This document shows, piece by piece, positions 34,201 through 47,200 of a stretch of DNA of 64,000 bases (positions are counted from its first letter, which is position 1; every line of letters starts with the position of its first letter). The notes beneath the pieces are model-generated. The model was not told where the DNA came from and ran no database searches. It saw nothing but the letters and a program-made list of their open reading frames with translations. Source of the stretch: Seiridium cupressi (lineage: Eukaryota; Ascomycota; Sordariomycetes; Amphisphaeriales; Sporocadaceae); the NCBI GenBank assembly GCA_036674765.1, contig JARVKI010000018.1, positions 462,228 to 526,227 of the forward strand. Reading direction: 5' to 3'. The position numbers and the translations under genes are program-made.

Positions 34201-37200
34201 GCTGTACGGATGTCGGGTCTTCGACCTTACTGACGATGGCGTTGTGGTAGCTGGCTTGCGTATTCCGAAATGATTAGATTTTTGTCCTTGGCGAGGGGTC
34301 AAGCCCTGCCCGACCAGGAAGCCGGACCGGGACCCTCTCCTCTAGTAGTGGAATTGGTTATCTCATTTGTTGTCATGTTGCCGTCCCTTGTTTAGAGTTC
34401 GTAGTGGTCCGTACAGGTTTGGCAGATAGAATCATGTGTGTTAGAGGGATTGGAAGGGGGTTGTCGTCCTAGTGTTGTGTCCGGCTACGTCATGCGTGAA
34501 TGTATGGGCTCATCGGTGCAAGCGTGCAACTGCCTCTAGATCATTAAGTCTTGGCGTTCATCATAGATTATGTAACATCTTGGCTGATGCATGAGTTCAC
34601 GACGACATGAAGGTGCAAATGTACACGATTTCACGACGAAATACATGTCTTAATCCTCTGCGCGTGCTCTTGTAAGAGCCCTACAGCCCTTAACAGCAGA
34701 TATTCGCTGACGAACGGTTCCAAACTCCCCCAGATACCTTCCTGGAGCATATAAGAGCTGTAATATGCAACAGAGTCTTGTTTTTGGCGGTTTCTTCCAA
34801 TTACTCTTGGTACAAATTTGATCGGCAACCCTAGTTAATTCCATTGCTAAGGATAAAGCAATGAAATCAGGAGGGAGAATAGGATCCAAGCATTTCTGCA
34901 ATGAATATGATTGCCTATATTCATTTGGGTTACAGTTTTCACCTTGGTTCATTGTATTTGTAGGCCTGGTATGGCCCGACTCCGAAAGCGACAGTCACTG
35001 AACTAGCTAACCCTGAATGCTACAGTCTAGGAGAAGGCTTACCACGGCACTGTTGGCAGGAATCTCTCAGAATGCAATTCAATATGAGACTTGTTGACTA
35101 AAATAATCTCATAATCGTGGACTATTCAGTTCAATATCAGTTCAAAGATGCAGCGAGTAGACGGTTTATCGGACAGGTCAGTTATACGGAGTACTAGGGG
35201 ACTGTTATTGGTAAGTTGAACCCTACTCCTATCAAATACTGGAGGATTCCAGCCCTCATATACCCAACTGCAGCCCGATGATGCCGGATGCTCTGACATG
35301 ATTCTTGTGGGTAAGTGCTTATCGCCACCAACAGTTTGTGTAGGGTACTGTAGACAGTTAGATCCTCTTGCTGCGGAGTGACACGGGTTCTTTGTTAGTT
35401 TTTTTCACAAGGCGATTCACCCGCAGGCTGGCCGTTGTGTCGTGCTGAGCTGGATATGTTCTGTCATGTATTGCGCTTGCAAAATTCCAAAATTACGCAA
35501 TTAGGCAAGTGGTCCGTGTTACGCATTGTGAAAAGTGGGGCCTCTGCTGGTCATACAATCTACCAGGCGCGCCTTCCATCATCCTCACCATCACAAGTAC
35601 GACCACAGAACTTCATCAGCATTGAGTCATGGGCAGTTACTGATTGGATTCTATCTGTTACTTTGTCTTCGATGATGATAGACTTGTTTTCATCCCACAA
35701 TGGACGTAATCGGCTTCCCTTGCGGTTCACCGACCCACGGGCCATCAGTAGTATTTATTGGAGGTCTTTCACGATGACATATCGATATCGACATGATATC
35801 GAACAGCCTGCTTCTCGGTAATGATAAGGTTTTCAAGAGTCTCAACAATTTCTTATCAAAAGGACCTTCTAGGTCGTGAACCCCACAGAGCACAACCGGG
35901 CCCGAACTCGAACAAGATGACCTAATGTAGTGAAGCATGGAGAGGTCGCGCTTCCCTTTATTGACGCTGTATTAGTCGGTCTCTGTATTCTAATATGTCG
36001 ATTAGGTACCACACACTTGTCTTGTGTGTAGGGAGTAGTGCTGTTTGAAATCGTAGTGTCGTGACTGCTGATCTCGGAGGCTTCGATCAAGTTTCGATGG
36101 AAATCGAAGAGCTCCGATAGGGTTTGAGTTTCCAGTGGATCAGCAGACCACTGCATAAATGTTTCCAGCTGATTGTTCCGGAATTCCCCCCATCACAAAA
36201 CTCAAAGACTTTGGCACAAGGACCTCCTTGGAGAGAGCGAAGATTGCATATTGCACCGTACTCCCACTGGTGTCCCAGAGTCTAGTACCGTTTTAAACAT
36301 ACAATTGGCATGTGTGAGATCTAAAGATATAACAAAGCTAGGTAAAAGTCCTCTAAATCACCAATGATACCAGAACTTGCATACATGTACACCTGCGATT
36401 CCATACATTTTGATACGAGCATATGGGCTCACTGCTGACGACTGTTTCTGTGGTCTTTCAAGAGAATTGTGTCATCCTTGTTCTATTTCATCACCCTTAG
36501 TTGCTATTCTACAAGGCAGACTATATATTCCACAGCTCCTTGCGACCGCCATGATTCAAAGTCTGACTTGAGAGTCGACATCTACTGGAATACATCTAAT
36601 ATCTTGATATAACATGACATATGGGTCTTCTAGAGAGGACGAAGACAGTACCGTCGACAAGTTCTATGGCAGTCCATGACAGCCCGGCGCCCAGCACAGT
36701 GACTCACTCCCACACTCCCATCCTTACACATCACTAGAGTTTTGGTTGCAATCACGGACGTGCAGTTTAAATGTAAATTATAGTAGTTCTCAGAGGTCTG
36801 AGGACAACAGAAAAGTAGTCTTTCTTGGAAAAGAAAACCACCCTATGCTCTGTGCGAAGTGTTGATTTTGTTGCCTCTTCTAGGGTTACATACCGATTTC
36901 ACATGAGCTATTGACTACGTGCAAACCTGAATCCGGTAAAACACATAGCGTTGATGTGATAACGTAGTCGAAGGACCTTGAAAGGGGAGTTGGCCCTTCC
37001 ATCGCTTTGAACGAAGCCACTACTATATGCTAAGAAAAGCTGCGCTTACCTACGAGGGGACCAAGCTGAATAACGATTAGGTGAGTGTGCGACTTAAAGG
37101 CTGAACCCTTTTTGAGTTTTGGCAGCAGGGTATGCAAATAATTTACTGAGCGATGCACTGATGTGACTGCTGTCATGGCCGATAGCTTAAATACTCGTCT

Positions 37201-38126
37201 GCCAAGGGCGGTAGCCTGTGCACCAGCCAGATCATGCAGGTCAAGACAGATGTTACACCAGGTTGTTAAGATCAAGAGTTTACTCTAGTTAGTCTTCATT
37301 ATCACCACAGGCATCACTGCGGGCAATGGCACAGTCAAATGGTTTCCAGGGATACATGCCATTAGGTTTAGTTGATTGGAAATTTAAGATGTGTTCTCGT
37401 AATAATTGCTTACCAAATTAGAGTTTCCCAGGCAATAATGCCCACATCTATCAGGAAACGCTACATAGAAATTCGACGAGGAACTATGGTATAAACATCG
37501 AAAAATATCCCATCCTTCATTCTTCACAGACCATATTTCTTTATAATAAGACAGTCGGCTAAGATCAGACAGGGGATAGTTGGTCTAGCGAATAATGTTT
37601 TTTTTAATGTCGGTTGTAGGTTTGAGGAATTGAACGCCAGTAATCGATTCAGTCGTGATGACACTGGTATAACCATCTAAAGGCTGATGCTCTAAGTAGT
37701 GAGAGGTAAGAAGGAAGGGACATCAAATTATAAGGGACTAAGTAACTGAGTTTTCGAATCCTCTCCGATTGACATCGTAAGGATACATAGTTCTTACAGA
37801 TTAGTCTTTACGTCTAGAAATGCCTTGATTAACCAGTCTGCATTGCTCAGCAAAGTCAAAGCCAATCTGATGACCGAATTCGAACTGCTGAGCTCCACGA
37901 CCTTGCATTTAACATATGTTTCTGACGTGTCCTGCTGAGTCCGCTGTCGATACAGTCGTTATCATGATTTCCTATTCACCTCCGATCTGCCTGAACAGGT
38001 ACCAGCGCCCTGCCCATAGCAATATCCAATCCCATCGCCGCAAAAAGGGGGTCAGCAGAACAGTATCATGCCTCTGCAGTTCCCATCCTTGCGTGTCTAA
38101 GGCCGTATTCTATGTGCTGTAACGTC
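31296..38126. other. Long region without supportable genes
   Basis: Nearly 7 kb in which all open frames are short (110 to 128 aa at most), overlap on both strands and lack recognisable domains. The longest are 35435-35821 (plus) and 33715-34047 and 31498-31863 (minus). A minus frame at 37030-37275 looks slightly more protein-like (ends before a GGTAAGC donor) but is not recognised. It may hold decayed genes, noncoding RNAs or only spacer. Confidence 0.5.
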
Positions 38127-38770
38127 TCAATCCGTACCCAACTTCCAAAGCCCGTCTCCTAGGTAATGCGCGTCCTCGATCACGGGTCCCTTTCCCTTCT
38201 CCTTGACCAGCTTAGTCCCCTCAACCAAGAAGCCCACGGCGCAAGCCTCTGTCTTGCCCTCAGCCCTCACCACGACCGGCTCGCCCTTTTCCAGCTCTCT
38301 AGACCACCTGTCGTCCTCATCCAGCCCTTCCGGGTCGCCTCCTTTCCCACTCGGCAGCCTGCCACCAGCACTTGTCAAACCGGGTGCCATGAGTGTGGCA
38401 CCTGATAACACGAAGCGTATCGCGCCGCGATCGATGCGTATGGAGGGGAACCCGGCGGGGAAACGGTGCACGAGCCTGAGGTGTGGCAGAAGGGTGCTGT
38501 TGTCGACCTGGAAAAACAAAGGCTCGCCTTCGAGAACATAGAGAGTGGCACGATCGGGGAGCTTCATGGACTCGAGCGAGCCCTTTTTCGGTAGGATCTC
38601 ATCGATGTACGGATTCAAGAGCGGATATGTTGTCAGGAGACTTTGCCGTAGCGAACGCTGGACAGATGATTTTAGCTTGGATTTGGGCGCAGTCTGAAGT
38701 CTAGATCAGTGGTCCGTTAGCTGGTATCTGGGCTGAGTTCTCAGTGGGCTGCATACTCCTTCTTAAACAT
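38127..38770 (-). CDS. TMA20: Translation machinery-associated protein 20 (MCT-1 like, PUA domain)
   Basis: Two exons on the minus strand: a 14-nt first exon 38757-38770 (codes MFKK plus two bases) and 38127-38700, joined over a 56-nt intron (GTATGC..CTAG); 195 aa. The spliced N-terminus reads MFKKELQTAPKSKLKSSVQRS, then LNPYIDEILPKKGSLESMKLPDRATLYVL, both typical of Tma20. The C-terminal PUA domain runs IDRGAIRFVLSGATLMAPGLTSAGGRLP through GEPVVVRAEGKTEACAVGFL to EDAHYLGDGLWKL. With Tma22 it promotes release and recycling of 40S subunits and deacylated tRNA after termination. A slight insertion (SGKGGDPEGLDEDDRW) precedes the last PUA strands and accounts for the extra length over the usual 181 aa. 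Confidence 0.95.
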
Positions 38771-39179
38771 CTTGAGAGTCTGCGCGATCTGATCGCGTGG
38801 AGATGGTACTGCGAATGTAGAGGAGGTGGTGGTGGTGGTGTTGAGCTTGTGAAAGTTTGGAGGGGCAATTGGGAATGGGCAGACCAATGCCCCGCAATTG
38901 AACGAGGGGCAGTGAGATCTGGTCGGAAACAGCGGGGCAATTCCGGGAGGGAAGAGAGAGGCAGTCACAACGAGGTAAAGAGAATTCGTCATGGGCTTTT
39001 ACAGCATGGGCCTCATATATTTGAGCCGTATGAAAGAGTTATGATGCGGTTTTAGATGTACGTATCGTATGTATCGTTTCTCATTGCTCATCTAGTGGAA
39101 ATACTAGTAACACAAGATGGTCTTGGTAACCATGAAAGACATTGCCCGGGCTCTGCTGCCGCATACCACTGAAGTCTGT
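38771..39179. other. Intergenic between TMA20 and the I78 inhibitor gene
   Basis: TMA20 promoter and inhibitor-gene 3' flank; both genes are on the minus strand. A GGT/CCA-rich short run at about 38822-38845 is the only local feature seen. Confidence 0.4.
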
Positions 39180-39505
39180 TTAACCGTGCTGGACATGGCT
39201 GACGGTACCGTCTTCCTTGACGTGAACATTGAGTCTATCCGGGACGAAGTCCTTGGTGACCATCTGGCCTGGCTGAATGACCCGGCATTGTTGAGGGAGA
39301 TCCTTCTTGCAAAAGCTCTGGTGATTTGTTAGAGAATGTTTCACATGCCGCATGCCGCATGTAAGAGACAAGAAGAGACAAAACAGGGACTACCTACGGT
39401 CTCGTTGGAGGACTCCTCTGAAAGCTTCTTGCCGACAAGCTTGTTGGTCCACTCCTCGGCCTGGTTACCTGAGGTGCCAGTGATTCCGGGAACGACGAGA
39501 GGCAT
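39180..39505 (-). CDS. Peptidase inhibitor I78 family protein
   Basis: Two exons on the minus strand, 39398-39505 and 39180-39317, with an 80-nt intron (GTAGGT..CCAG); 81 aa. It has no signal peptide. The product starts MPLVVPGITGTSGNQAEEW, continues NKLVGKKLSEES and then FCKKDLPQQCRVIQPGQMVTKDF, and ends PDRLNVHVKEDGTVSHVQHG, the conserved I78/potato-inhibitor-I-like C-terminus with the PDRLNV reactive-loop side. Fungal members are small cytosolic proteins presumed to inhibit endogenous serine proteases, possibly subtilisins such as the one at 20-23 kb; that pairing is speculative. Each exon alone is short, so the gene is easy to miss. Confidence 0.9.
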
Positions 39506-41515
39506 TTTGATATGTTTTTGAGGTATGGCCTGTGGGAATTCTGTGTAAAATAGTAGAAATGATGATCAAGACTGCGAATGATGTGATAGTGAAGATGTCA
39601 AAGGAGAGGTTAGGCTGTTGGCCGTGTTCTTTATGTAAGTCTACGCAGGACCTATGACGTATGCACGCTGCCCACACAGGTTTCATGAAAAGTCACGAGT
39701 AGGCACCAGTCACTTGATGCAGCGCTTGCAAGCGGCAACTGCGCTTCGTCATGCCAATGTGTTTTTCTCTTTAATCTACAGCCTTGCAACACAATTATTC
39801 CAGACAAAAGATGCGACCCATCTAGAGAAAAGCCGCTCTCTACAAAGGCCTGTGTGCAAATGCGTCCAGGGGGGACGTGGACTAACGAGCGAATAGGCTT
39901 TTCTGGCCCATGCGCTCCCGACCCAGAGCATACGCAACAGCCATTTGCAGGGCGCATCAAGCCTCGTTTTAGCAAGTCTATATAGTTAGTATACGAGAAT
40001 GGTGCCGTAGCAGATAATCAGCCACTCGTTGGTATTTCAGTGGATGCGCAAAACGGCGCCAATAAAAGATTTTCCCTCTGTCGTGGTTGAAGGGTTGAGG
40101 TTGAATTGCCGAATTCCAGGTGGGTACGGCCTAGCTGGCCTGTGCCGGGCATCAAGGATAGGGGCTGATGAAGAAGAGATCCATTGCTTGCGACGCATAT
40201 GCACTTGCAACGTACCATGGTGAGTATGTATGGACTTTAGGTCAATGTATGCAAGGCATGCGCCTCAATTACAATAACAACTACTACCTACTGTACCAGC
40301 AATAAGCCGGGGAATACCTTATCTTCGCTCCCCTGGCGATCTTCTCTTGTATGTAAAGATCTAGATTCGATGAGCCGTGGCCCATGGATGCCGTGAGAAA
40401 GCATGTACAGTACGTACTGCCGCCTGCAGAGCCGGCGCAATCCGTGCAGAAAGGAGATCCGACAAGGAAACGTATTGTCGAATAGCGGTCGAGCTCACCT
40501 GCGCTTCTCGGCCTTAGCGACGCAGCTCAGCCACGATGCCCTGAGTTTGGTCGCTGGTGCTCATCCCCACACGCTGACCTCAGCCCCTAATGGGCTGCCG
40601 CTCCACTTGGCAGGAGACGAACCACGCCGTCTTCTCCAAGCTTTGCGACGCGAGATGATCCTGATAAGCGAAAGCAACGGAGGACAAGGTCACGCAACAC
40701 TTGTGCAATACGTGCGACGACGACTCGACGGATAGATGCGCACTTGAGCGATGCAGCTCGTCCTGTGTGAGGCTGTCGGACTGTGAGATGAGTGAGCCAT
40801 GACCCAACATGCTATCAGAGAGATTGATCGAGGGCCACACTCTCGTAGAAGCTGACGAACGACAGGTCCCGCCGAGGCGTGCCGTCCACCAGCACCACCT
40901 ATTTTGAGGTCCCAGCGGGTCCAATCGCAATCCTGGCTGACTGCGGCAGAGACGGGCCATGCCCCATGTAGTCAGGCCCGGAGCTCTTAGACCAGGGTCT
41001 TGCTAGGTCTTGCATCGTGAGGTTTGATGGGCTGGGGGGTCTCCTGCGCGTCCAAGAGGAACCAGTGAGAAAAAAGTCTGGCGTCGTTTAATCCTAATTC
41101 TAAATCACAAACAGCCTCCTGTGCCCCTTCAGCTGTGGCTTGGGCTGCTTCTTTCCGCTGACCCTTTTCTGCACGCTGGCTGACTTCCACTCCCTTCGTC
41201 TGATACATAGATTGCCATCAATTCGCTCCTTCCCACCCCCTCAGAATTCGCAATCATCGCTATCAGTCTGTACGCGGTGAACACGAGGGATTCGTAATCT
41301 TACAGACCCTGAGATTGGATCGACACGCCGGCCCTCCACCCCGTTTGCCAAACTTTTGCCGCTTCGACCTCCTGAACAGCTGTATTAGTTCTCGGGAGCC
41401 AACGCAACTTCCTGCAGCGGCAACGAAAACATTTCCCACCCTTCGGAACGAGCTCGAGAGTTACGAGCCTTGCACTCGTCGCAAGCTTGAAGTTGCCCAT
41501 AAAACAACCGCCAAC
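39506..41515. other. Intergenic region
   Basis: Divergent upstream regions of the I78 gene (minus) and the Cys-rich membrane protein (plus). Open frames at 39.65-40.22 and 40.40-40.96 kb overlap on both strands and are not supported. Confidence 0.45.
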
Positions 41516-42664
41516 ATGCGATCGTCACTCCCGATTTCCCTCGTTTCCCTCCTGCTGCCGGCTCTTGCAGCCTCAGCCTCGACAGCACAATGTCTAAAGT
41601 CCAGAGCCACTGAGCTGGCCGTTGAGTCACTATGCGGCGACAAGAGGCACCTTCTCAGATGTTTCCAAAAGGCCCCCGAGGACGCTCTACAAGACACGAT
41701 CGAGGAGTGTCTGGTGAACGCCGGTTGCGCTCACAAGGCAGCGGTCAGCGAGGCTAGCTATCTCATCACTTTCTGCAATGGCGAGCCTGTCGAATTGAAG
41801 AGGAGAGAACGTGACGGTAAGTGATACTTCCACCGAACAGTTCAATTACAGCTGAGGAGGAGGACATTTCGCTGGCAGGCATGAGTTCTGCCCAACATGC
41901 ACTAGAGCCAAGGCTCTTGCGAGTCTAATCGCGCTGCCTCGTGGTACATGGAATGACACATACGAAAACGGCCATCTTGTCCTTGCCCCATTTTCATCAC
42001 AATAACGTTCTTTCTTATAGCGACATCTCACTGACTTGATCTTCACCTAGCTCTCGCAGCGCGCGACACCACCGCCGCCTCCGTCGCTTCGGCCGATTCA
42101 ACCACAACCACAGAAGCAGCGACGACCACCACCACCACTGGTACGAGCGCCGTCAGTAAGCGCACGACTGCCGACACAACAGCCACTTCAACGACCGCTG
42201 CCACTACCACAGCCACTACTGGCACAACCGCCGCCACGACTGCTGGAGCAACCATCAGCGGCACTGATTGCTCGAGCGCCTCCGTCACCACAGTCTCGTC
42301 CTGTGACGCAACCAACCAGTATGATTGCTCAATGGTGGAAACGACGACCTCGGTCTGCAAGTCAGATCTGTTCTGTACTGAGGATACGTCCGGCAACAAC
42401 TTGTGCATGACCCGACAGGACGGCATGACGCTCTCGGGCACCATTGTCGCCGTCTTCCTCGCCATCGTTGTGACTGCCATCGTTGCATCCATCGTCTTCC
42501 TGTGCTGCCGTGACCGCAAGGAGCAGAAGCGTATGCGGGCTCGTGCTGAGGCCGCGGCTATCGCAAAGTCCAACTCGGTCTCCAGACCCGAGACCAGAAG
42601 TATTAGCCAGCCCACACGAAGCCCAACCAGCGGATCCGCTCAGCCCAACCCCTTTGCTGGTTAG
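41516..42664 (+). CDS. Secreted/plasma-membrane protein: Cys-rich head, Ser/Thr-rich stalk, one TM
   Basis: Two exons, 41516-41816 and 42051-42664, with a 234-nt intron (GTAAGT..CTAG) that is long for this window; 304 aa. The start ATG 41516 begins a signal peptide (MRSSLPISLVSLLLPALAASA). A first module has six cysteines at residues 26, 40, 49, 65, 71 and 87, spacing that recalls but does not match CFEM domains (eight Cys). A Thr/Ala/Ser-rich stalk follows, probably O-mannosylated, then a second six-Cys segment (GTDCSSAS to NNLCMT), one hydrophobic helix at about 230-253 (GTIVAVFLAIVVTAIVASIVF), and a basic cytoplasmic tail rich in Ser/Pro. This is the layout of cell-wall sensors or adhesin-like membrane proteins. 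No named domain is recognised with certainty. Confidence 0.82.
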
Positions 42665-44298
42665 TCGCCAAACAGGGAGCGCAGGTCGGGTGGCAGACGA
42701 TTGGCATCTGGTCGGATCGTGCCGTCTCGAGGGGTTTCGGGTCAAACACGGTCGGCCATCTCACGTTCGGCTCTTTGACGGAGCACCGGACTGATAATAC
42801 CCCCGGGGTAGTCTCGAGGCATATTCAGATGCCATCACTGTTGATATTCTCGAGATTTAGGACAACGTCCCATCCCCGGAAATGTGACAAGGAATAATAG
42901 TACATTTGTACTGGAGTTTTAGTGAGGGAGAAGAGAAAATCGTTGTAGATACCTCCATTCTGGCTTAGGAAGCGGTGTTCATAGGCATACGGCATCTCTG
43001 TAATTGTTGCATCATGAATTCATATTAGCACTGAAAAATTTCCAACTTACCCACGGTTTGCGAGGTGTGACCGTCATAGTCACTAGTATGTAACCTGGTG
43101 ACCAACTGCGAGATAGCGTCTTTCTGCTTATTCAATACTTCGGTTGATGCATCGGGCGACCAGATAAAGTCAGCTCACTAAGAATGTAAACTAGAGCAAC
43201 ACGGGAGTTAGTTCTGCCCGCTCAGCAGCGACCACGCGAGGAACTATATACCTGGCGGTCAAGTAAAACCAAGGGGCCCTTCGCCTGTCTCGCCTCATCC
43301 CAACGCCCCATTCATGACAAACCCCGAGGGATTCCGCCCTCGTATAATCCGCACCTGGAAAAACAAGCCAAGGCACTGGTGCGTTTCCAGGTCGGGGATA
43401 CGAAGGCTCCACAAAACTCCTCCTTATATCTGCCCATTGCTCCGGGGCAACTCAGGGGGCGTCTACGAGCACTTACAAACCATGTCACACTGCATTGTAG
43501 TTCAGCAGCCAGGTCGTGTTGAGTAGATCATACTGCCTCGGGGATGACCAAGGGTTGAGTGTATATCTGACTGACAAGGAATTGATGTGGGGTCATCAGG
43601 GTTGAGAACATGTCGGACAAGAGCAAAGGGAACGGTAGTATGTGTGTATATATATGATGATGTTTAGAGTTTGTAACACATTCCCGCTTGGCAAGGTTGG
43701 TAGCCGTGGTTTTCTCCGATACACATTACAAATATCACGTAGTTAGTAGCAGAATCAATGTCACAAAAATCATTTGCATGATCATAATACAGCCACTGTA
43801 TTCGTACTCAGCATCCTAAGATGCTTATTCCATTCGAGAAGGAAATTAAACCGTGTCTATGGATGTCCTCACCGACGTCCAGTCAACCAAGTCAAATTCC
43901 CTCAAGCTGAGTGTTCGCCACCTATCATCATATGAGCCCTGAAGAGAAAAGAATGTTCTCCCGTCAGGACTAGGAGTTTGATGCTGAATCATTATCCGAA
44001 CACGGGTCGTGCGATCGTGTAGATGCTGTCAAAAGAATACAGAAAAGAGACAAGAAGGTAAGCCTCAACCACCGAAATGCATGGAATACGTGGCTGCTGC
44101 ACCCAGCGCGCATCAATGATCTCAGCGTTTTGGCAGATAGTGAGAATGCAGTCGAATAAGTTCCAGTCAGCCATTTCTCAGCTGTAGCGAAATCTGGTCC
44201 GTCGTCTAGCAAAGCTCCTGGGAGGGCGAAACATGCAGAGGGTAATCATATCTCTCGACCCGTTGTGCCGTATTCAGCCAGTCCACTCAGGTAGTTAT
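42665..44298. other. Convergent intergenic region
   Basis: 3' flanks of the Cys-rich membrane protein (plus) and NST1 (minus). Only short frames without protein-like character; nothing else seen. Confidence 0.5.
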
Positions 44299-47200
44299 TC
44301 ATTGGCCCCGAGAACCAAAGGGTCCCGAAGAGCCAACAATAGGACTGCCGACTTGACCTGGAGCTCCGACGTTGCGTGGCATCATGGAAGGAGTGCCTCC
44401 TGTAGGATCATAGCGAATTGACGTCTTCCCTGACTTTTCATGACGAATATCGAAGGAGCCGTCTCCGTTCTGGGGGTTCCCTTCGGTTTCGCACATGCCG
44501 AGAAGCTCGATCTCGGAAACACTGTCAGAGGTGTTGATCGAGTCAACGTGGCCCTTGACGACCGAGATATCAATGAATCCTTCGGCATCCGTGGCATGGT
44601 TCTCCAGGTCCTTACAGGCTTTGACGAGCATCAGCCGCACAGTGACAGGCCGCGAGAGCCTGACAACAGGCGGTGGGGCTCCAAATGTGGAATTGGCTGG
44701 CCAGACAGAACCACCAAGGCCGGGAGGGTGCGCTGACGAGAAGACACCATGAGGCCCGCCCCAGCCTTGACTGAGCGGAGATCCAAAGATGGGATCCACG
44801 AACGGTGCTGCGGTGAATGGGGGTCTAGTTCCTGGAGCAACAGTGTTGCGGCGCTGCTGGTTGCCAATGTCACCTAGTGGCTCATCGCTATCATCGAGCA
44901 AGGCACTGCTGCCAAGATGATTGACATCGTCGAAGCCAAAGCTCTCACTGTGACGCTGGCCATACCCTAAGCTGCCTGGTCTCCCGATTGGGGATGGGCG
45001 TGCGATCGGTTGAGCCGAGACACCAGACGTCTTCGGCTCCAGGGGACTGCCATCAAAGCTTGCAGAGGCCTGTCGAGAATGGGGCGATGCATGACTAGTT
45101 GCCATGGGTTCATGCAGAGGAAACGACTGGCTCATTGGAGGCAAGGAATCTAAGCTACCTGGGAAACCAGCCGGGGCACCAGGAGGCATGGGGAATCCTC
45201 GTCCCATCGGACCGCCAAGACCAGGAGGAGGGAATGGCATACCACCGGGAGGGGGTCGAAAACTGCCAGCCATCGGAGGGAAAGCATGGTTCGGCAGCTG
45301 GTTGAATCCGGGTGCAATCGGCATCCCGGGCGGCGGGTATGACATGCCCATAGGAGGCATCCCCGGAAAGCTGCCTTGCGCGAATCCGGGCGGGCTCTTG
45401 ATTCCCCCAGGTAGCGGTGACATCGGCACTCCAAGTGGTATACTTGCCAAACCAGCAGACGAAGACTTTCTTGGAGGGCCGTGGGGCCCGGGGCTCGCAT
45501 GTGCCGGAGTGAAAGTGTGTGGAGAAGCACTTTGGCTGGTTCCTGACCCAGGGTGTGACGTTTGCGAGACCGATCTAGCAACTTCATGCGACGCAGTTCG
45601 TGGCTTCGCGACCGGGCCCTTTGGCAATACCGGAGTCGCAACAGCTGTTTGGGGCGAGGCATGTGCCAAAGGCTGATGAGGCAAGGCTGGGATGGAGGCA
45701 AGGTGCTGCTGCTTCTTTGGCTGTGTTGGAATGGGAACAGGCGTAGTAAGTGCCGCAGCCTTCTGCGCAGCCTTTTCTTCTTGCTTCTGCTTCTCCTTCG
45801 CGTCGCGCTCCGCTTTGGCCTGTGCAGCACGTTGCTCCTTATCTCGCTTGTCTTTTTCGTGCTTTTCACGGCGCTCACGGGTTTCACGCTCCTTTTGCTC
45901 TCGAGTTTCCTTTTCCTTGGCGCGCTGCTCCTCTTTGAGCTTCTTCTCACGGTCCTTGGCCTCGCGAGCTTTCCGCTCCTGCTCCGCTTGCCTCTCTTTT
46001 GCCTCAAGGGCACGCTTCTGTCGTTCTGCCTCTTTCCGTAGGCGCTCATCCTCCTCGGCCTTCTTCTGTAGCTCTTTCTTTCTGCGCTTCTCTTCTGCCT
46101 TGGCTTTGGCTTCCTCGGCTCGACGTTGCGCTTCAGCCAGCCGTTCAGCCTCTGCTGCGGCTTTCTCGGCTTCTCTTCGAGCTTTCTCTTCGGCCACGGC
46201 TTGCTTCTTCTGGGCGGCTTTCTCTTTCCGCTTCTGAGCCTCTTTGGCCTTCTTGGCTCTCTTCTGAGCATCCTGCCGACTCTCGTCCTCAAGCTCTTCC
46301 AGAAGTTTAGCCTGTCGTTCGCGGGCGACCTTCTCCTTGTACGCAGTCAATACTCTCTGTTCGAACATGCGGGCCGCAAATATTTGGAACATCCGTCGGC
46401 CCTCTTCCATGCGTTGCTCCTCGGTCATGGTGTCCTGCAGAGTGACTTAGCAAAATCTCCCCCTAATCTAACACTGAGATTTACCTCTTCCTCGTCATAC
46501 TCCTCCTCCCCAGAGTCGTATTCCTCGTCGTCTTCCTCCTCATCATCGTACTCTTCGTCATCGGGTGGAGGAGCATGGTTATGGGCGTTCAACGGGCTGC
46601 CGTTGGCGTGGCCGTACGCGTAGTGGTCTTTCGCGTCCTCCTCTCGGGCCATTCGTCGCTCGGCAAGCTGTTCCATCATCTCGATGAATTTCTTGCCATC
46701 GTTCTTTAACAGATCATCGGCTACAGTGAGTATGCCACCTAGAGTGGTTATGCTTAAGTATTTCGTGTAAGCAAAGCAGGAGAGATGGGACCTCATACCC
46801 TGTACTGTAAGGCTCTGACCGAAATTGAAGAGGTCGAGCGCGTTGTCTTCGGGAATATCCTCCGGCTCCCCCTCCTCGTCTTCGTCCAGGTCATCCTCTT
46901 CGCTATACTCGTCGTCATCCACGTCCTCGTCATCCTCCTCTTCGTCGTTGTCGATGTGTTCCACTATGCGGGCTCGTGACGGGTGATGATTCGGATAATT
47001 CGAGGGAAGGCTTCGCGGCGGATGCAGCCCGCTCATTTGCCCAAGTCGGCGGGGGGTGCCCAGCATGGGAGGCCCGTTCGGATGGTTGTGAGGTTGATTT
47101 GCAAAGGATTCTAGCTCCTCGTAGTAAGCATCATATAGACCTTCGAGTTCCTCCTCAATCGCTGTGCGCTTGCGCCCACAGACGGTGCAGCTACAGGTGT

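Noticed and set aside
35435..36156. Overlapping 95-128 aa frames on both strands
   Set aside because: No splice-consistent extension and no recognisable motif on either strand.
37030..37275. 81-aa minus frame ending before a GGTAAGC donor
   Set aside because: Somewhat protein-like, but no neighbouring exon and no recognised family; not enough to call a gene.
42043..42615. 190-aa minus frame with long Val/Ala runs
   Set aside because: Antisense of the Thr/Ala/Ser-rich stalk of the Cys-rich membrane protein; composition explained by ACC/GCC codons.
45104..46237. Long plus-strand frames (159-190 aa) opposite NST1
   Set aside because: They are antisense to the low-complexity Pro/Gly and Lys/Glu regions of NST1, whose codon composition keeps other frames open; no independent protein features.
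45150..46292. 380-aa Arg-rich minus frame within NST1
   Set aside because: Out-of-frame reading of the NST1 coiled coil; the Arg/Lys/Ser bias follows from shifted GAG/AAG codons, and the in-frame product has the family sequence.
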